Source: Eumeta japonica (taxonomy: Eukaryota > Arthropoda > Insecta > Lepidoptera > Psychidae). From it: 64,000 bases of DNA. Below the pieces are notes generated by a model. The model did no database searches and was not told the origin of the DNA. It saw nothing but the letters and a program-made list of their open reading frames with translations. Within the stretch, counting starts at the first letter, position 1. Each line of letters starts with the position of its first letter. Location of the stretch: positions 124,001 through 188,000 of the forward strand of contig BGZK01000492.1 in the NCBI GenBank assembly GCA_005406025.1. Direction: 5' to 3'. The position numbers and the translations under genes were made by a program. Positions 60,650-64,000 of this stretch are shown piece by piece.

Positions 60650-61345
60650 TTGTATTGTGTGAGGTGTTAATTCGCGGAAATCCATAGTAGACGCTTGCCT
60701 GAAACATGCATTAACATGCAGCATGCAACCCACCGCTGACCCTCGAATCTGCCTCTGCACTACCAATCTCTATCCAAATGATTGAATATTGATTCCAGAG
60801 GATTGACAGATATCGAACACCTAAGCAAGTGTTATTTATATTTATAATTATCTTATTCCGCCAACCGTTAAATTGTTAATTCTACGTACGTTTCATGCCA
60901 ACCAGGCACATCCTCAGGAAATTGCCGACAGTCACATCCACCAGAGTGCAAGGAGCGTTAAAACAACCAACACAACCTCGTTAGGTAGGCCGCTGTCATG
61001 TAATGGTCAAAGAGCGACGAAAACATTCTTAAGGCAGCCACAGACCACCACCGATAGACATGTCTGTCAAATGTCACAGACTAACCATCACCAAAATTAC
61101 CCAAATAGTTACAGGCAAGCGTCCAATAATGGCGATTTATAAACGTCAATTTGGTCGTTGAGCATATTATTATTATCTTATGTTTTAAAATTTCGATGGA
61201 TTCCAAAACATTTAAACGTAACCCCTTCTCACACACATGCAAGACATCGAATTTGTGATCGTCATTAAGCTTATGACCGGTTTCTAATAGATGTTTAGCA
61301 AAATGGGATCTGTCTGATTTATTATTTCTAAAGTTGAAACACAAT
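60650..61345 (-). mobile_element. Penelope-like element 3' end (C-terminal ORF and 3' UTR)
   Basis: The minus-strand frame 61344-61081 reads KSDRSHFAKHLLETGHKLND then FDVLHVCEKGLRLNVLESIE, matching the (K)SNFA.HL.E..H.....-..LH...KG..L..LE...I segment at the C-terminus of PLE proteins, in and after the GIY-YIG endonuclease. The catalytic GIY-YIG core itself is not visible upstream. The next ~430 bases toward 60650 are the 3' part, repeated at 36349-36646. The ORF stop lies at 61081, beyond which coding-like text (VPGWHETYVELTI) continues in another frame. Confidence 0.72.
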
Positions 61346-61489
61346 ACACGTGTCTAAGTTTGCAGTTGACGAAACATCTCAATGCGTTTGCCTTCCTGGA
61401 AAGAGCAATAAGATTACTGAATTGTCATCAAATTACAAACACAATAAAAATATTTATATTTGATTTTTGTGTAGCATTTACGAGCAGCA

Positions 61490-61605
61490 TGCGAGCCGTC
61501 AGGGAAATAGGTGGACACCGTCGCCCATGAACACTCGCAGCCCTGTAGGTATCGTCAGTACATTGCTGGCTACCTAGGTTGAATAGTATGGGGTGGTGGA
61601 CCACT
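61490..61605 (+). repeat. dispersed repeat scrap, moth-type
   Basis: GTGGACACCGTCGCCCATGA, ACACTCGCAGCC, GTATCGTCAGTACATTGCTGG resembles the frequent lepidopteran repeat (..GTCGCCCATGGACA-..CAACACCAG-..GCGTTGCCGGC). Similarity is from memory. Confidence 0.42.
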
Positions 61606-61609
61606 GTAA

Positions 61610-63240
61610 CTCACTCACTGGACGAAATGCAACAGCGGAAGCTGTTAATTGACGTCGTTTTCTGTGACAGTACGATATTTCACCAGTCGAATCCGCGAAT
61701 TTTCGCGTTGCAATTAAATCGATTACTACATGGATCTACCACATTTTAATAACATTACTTCGAAAAATGTAAATACGTTTATATTATTTCCTTATCTCTT
61801 TGACTCCAATGTAAATGCTCGCGCAACGAGAATACCTATACCAGTCACATAATATTGTGATACATATAAAGAATATTAAAGTATAATAATAATAATTTAC
61901 TAAAATAATGTACCTTTCTCACAGTTATATTATTTACGATAAAAAAATTTATTCGATAAATATTATTTTCATGAACCCATTGCAGTAAAACGCCCTACAG
62001 ATATTTTCGCTACGCGTTAGTGCAACTCTAATATCGTAATGTATTTTATTGCACAACAAATCTTTTCAAATCTAAAAGATATTAATAAGTATCTATAGTA
62101 ATGATCGCGAAGATCCAGTCATAAGGTAAAGGGCTCGGTTTGTTCTAATCCAAAAAAAAAAAAACTCTTATTCGTCTTCGGGTTGTAGCACGTAACTTAG
62201 CTTTATTTAACTGATATTATATTTGTTAATTCAAATTCAATAAAAAATCAGTGTTAAAAACTTTTAAGTACATAACTGTTTTTTTAATTATCCGAAACAT
62301 TCGAAAATCAAAGACAACCGGCTAGGAATATAAAACTGTTAATGTGTCTTGTAAAACTAAAAGAATATAAAATGAACATTAAAAAAAAAATTATGAAGTA
62401 TAATTTAGTGAATAATAATAACAACACCCTAAATAAAAGATAGTTAATTTCGAAGTTGGCATGCAGCTATTTCAGAATGGAATATGGAATGTATTTAAAT
62501 TGCTTTAATATCTTTTACAATGTAATATTTAGTGCACCTAGTTAGATACAAAACTGCTGGTAACAGCATTAATTTAGTAAACACACTTGACCTAAAAAGT
62601 ATAGAGAAGTTTTGATTTCCCTAAGGAATTACGAAAGTCCGAACTTTGTGATAGCTTAGCGGTGACGTATACTTTGCACAAAAGTTCCGGTCAAGTGTGT
62701 GTTTTTACTTGTCAAACTTGGAGTTCAGTACAACAAAAAATAGAATGGTTTAAGTTAAATAAAGTTGCAAGTAGTGTAAATATAATTATCATTAATCGTA
62801 TCTCTACTTACATGTTACATAATTTAAAAAAAAATATGGTAATGTCTAGAAAAAGTTATAGATAATTATGAAATATAGAGTTAAATGACAAAATATGTTC
62901 GATTTGTGGATTTCATAAAATTACGATTTTTATTTTCTATAAGTTCAAAAGATGATGGTCGCTCGGTTTTTATACAAGTAAGAGCATCGCATTATAAACA
63001 GAATTGTAGATGGTTTTTGTCTCATGAAAAGGACCGGACCCGGAAAATTTTAATTTAAATTAGCACGCAAATGTTACAAGGCATAGAAAAGAACGGGTTT
63101 TATAACTTTTACAATGTGAGAATTTACATAGTTTACTTTAAGCAACTGCAGAATTAGCCGTCTGTTTATTGATTGAACAAATCGTACAAAATTTGGGACG
63201 AATTATCATTTAAATTAAAATTAAATTTTTAATAAAAAAA
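61610..63240. other. intergenic
   Basis: A+T-rich, nothing supportable. Confidence 0.45.
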
Positions 63241-63249
63241 CTCGATTCC

Positions 63250-63299
63250 AAAACTCCTACGATCACTTTAGTATTTTACATTGGTAGCAGGAGTTTTGG
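63250..63299. repeat. hairpin, 11-bp arms
   Basis: CCAAAACTCCT (about 63250-63260) pairs with AGGAGTTTTGG (about 63289-63299). Confidence 0.8.
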
Positions 63300-63358
63300 G
63301 ACAATATTTTTTGTTGTTTTTGATTTTAAAATTAAAATAGAGTTAGTATTAAAATAAT

Positions 63359-63409
63359 GTTTGCATACACGACAATGGAGCGTGTATGCAAACGAACATT
63401 TAAATGTTC
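63359..63409. repeat. two adjacent hairpins/palindromes
   Basis: GTTTGCATACACG (63359-63371) and CGTGTATGCAAAC (63381-63393) are exact reverse complements around a 9-base loop; GAACATTTAAATGTTC at 63394-63409 is a perfect 16-base palindrome immediately after. Confidence 0.92.
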
Positions 63410-64000
63410 TCGTTGAATACACATGAAGCATAATGTTTGTCTGAAAAATCAGAACATTAATTAATATTTTTCCTATTACTTGCTAATACGCGGGAGAAGT
63501 TGGGGAAAATCCATAAAATAAGCACTTTCAACCCCGAAAAGAGTATTTAATATAAAAAAAATATTGCTTCCGGAATATTTTATATTAATAAAAGGTGCTT
63601 TATAAAAACATATCTAACTCGGATCACTATTTTTCAAGATTAAATATTTCTTACATCCAAAGTAAGTTTCTTAATATATTATGTTAATATATACAGTATA
63701 GCGTAGATTATATTATTATTACATCGCCTATTCTATACAAATGAATTCATATATTCAATTTGAATGCAGTGGTAGTATTTGAAGGCATAGAGTTTAAGTA
63801 TCTATATAATTAAAGAAAAATCAACGGGTTTTTTTTATTATTATTGCCTTTCTGTGTCAACAGGCAAGAAAAAAAAGTAAATTCACTACTTATAGCGGCA
63901 TCTAGGTATCCCAATACGCAGAAATCACAATAACGCTGCTTAATTGCAATCATTAAGTTGTTGATTTAAGAGAAAAAGTAGTCTTACTACTATCTCTCGC
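63410..64000. other. intergenic
   Basis: A+T-rich, nothing supportable. Confidence 0.45.

Noticed and set aside
1..64000. tRNA, rRNA or CRISPR arrays
   Set aside because: No GGTTCRANTCC-type box with matching acceptor stem, no rRNA-like block and no regularly spaced identical repeats were found by eye.

Overview
The window is A+T-rich (roughly two thirds A+T by eye), gene-poor eukaryotic DNA built mainly from decayed transposable elements and simple repeats. The element set points to an arthropod and most likely an insect: mariner transposase relics, an RTE-like LINE, a CR1/jockey-like LINE with GAATTT-type tails, a Helitron end, a Penelope-like (PLE) 3' end, and a repeat tail of a kind common in moths. 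Lepidoptera is the best guess, but this is inference from repeat families. No complete cellular gene, tRNA, rRNA or CRISPR array was found. The only candidate host exon is a putative 3'-terminal exon at 40970-41156 (minus).

Layout. 1-500: a LINE reverse-transcriptase (RT) scrap on the minus strand, then two tight hairpins. 1.2-3.2 kb: a dead Ty3/gypsy pol with protease, RT, RNase H and perhaps integrase traces. 4.2-4.6 kb: a CR1-like LINE scrap. 5.5-6.7 kb: copy A of an A+T-rich repeat, matched by copy B at 25.55-26.79 kb. 10.0-12.5 kb: an RTE LINE 3' end and a separate LINE RT, both minus strand. 13.7-14.6 kb: a CpG-rich block and nested inverted repeats. 15.7-16.8 kb: a LINE 3' end. 17.6-18.1 kb: structured inverted repeats. 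20.2-26.8 kb: a mariner cluster of two fragments and one full-length dead copy with TIRs and TA duplications, directly abutting repeat copy B. 28.4-29.1 kb: a second RTE LINE copy. 34.6-35.3 kb: a Helitron 3' end with helicase remnant. 35.6-38.1 kb: a dense nest holding decayed tandem coding repeats, a foldback PLE copy, a TE tail and a TTAA-ended inverted-repeat structure. 41.5-41.8 and 55.0-55.25 kb: two inverted copies of one dispersed repeat. 43.3-46.1 kb: the longest LINE copy (endonuclease plus RT), with a third 3' end at 47.9-48.5 kb. 51.5-52.6 kb: another LINE RT. 56.3-56.7 kb: a SINE/LINE-like tail. 57.8-58.4 kb: a diverged tandem repeat. 60.65-61.35 kb: a PLE 3' end that explains the foldback at 36.35 kb.

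Nearly all coding signal here is pseudogenic, with frameshifts, stops and lost catalytic residues, so no working pathway or operon is present. Several CpG-rich islets (7.2, 13.8, 22.2, 23.8, 31.7 and 55.4 kb) stand out from the A+T-rich background and could be regulatory or 5'-exon sequence of unseen genes.
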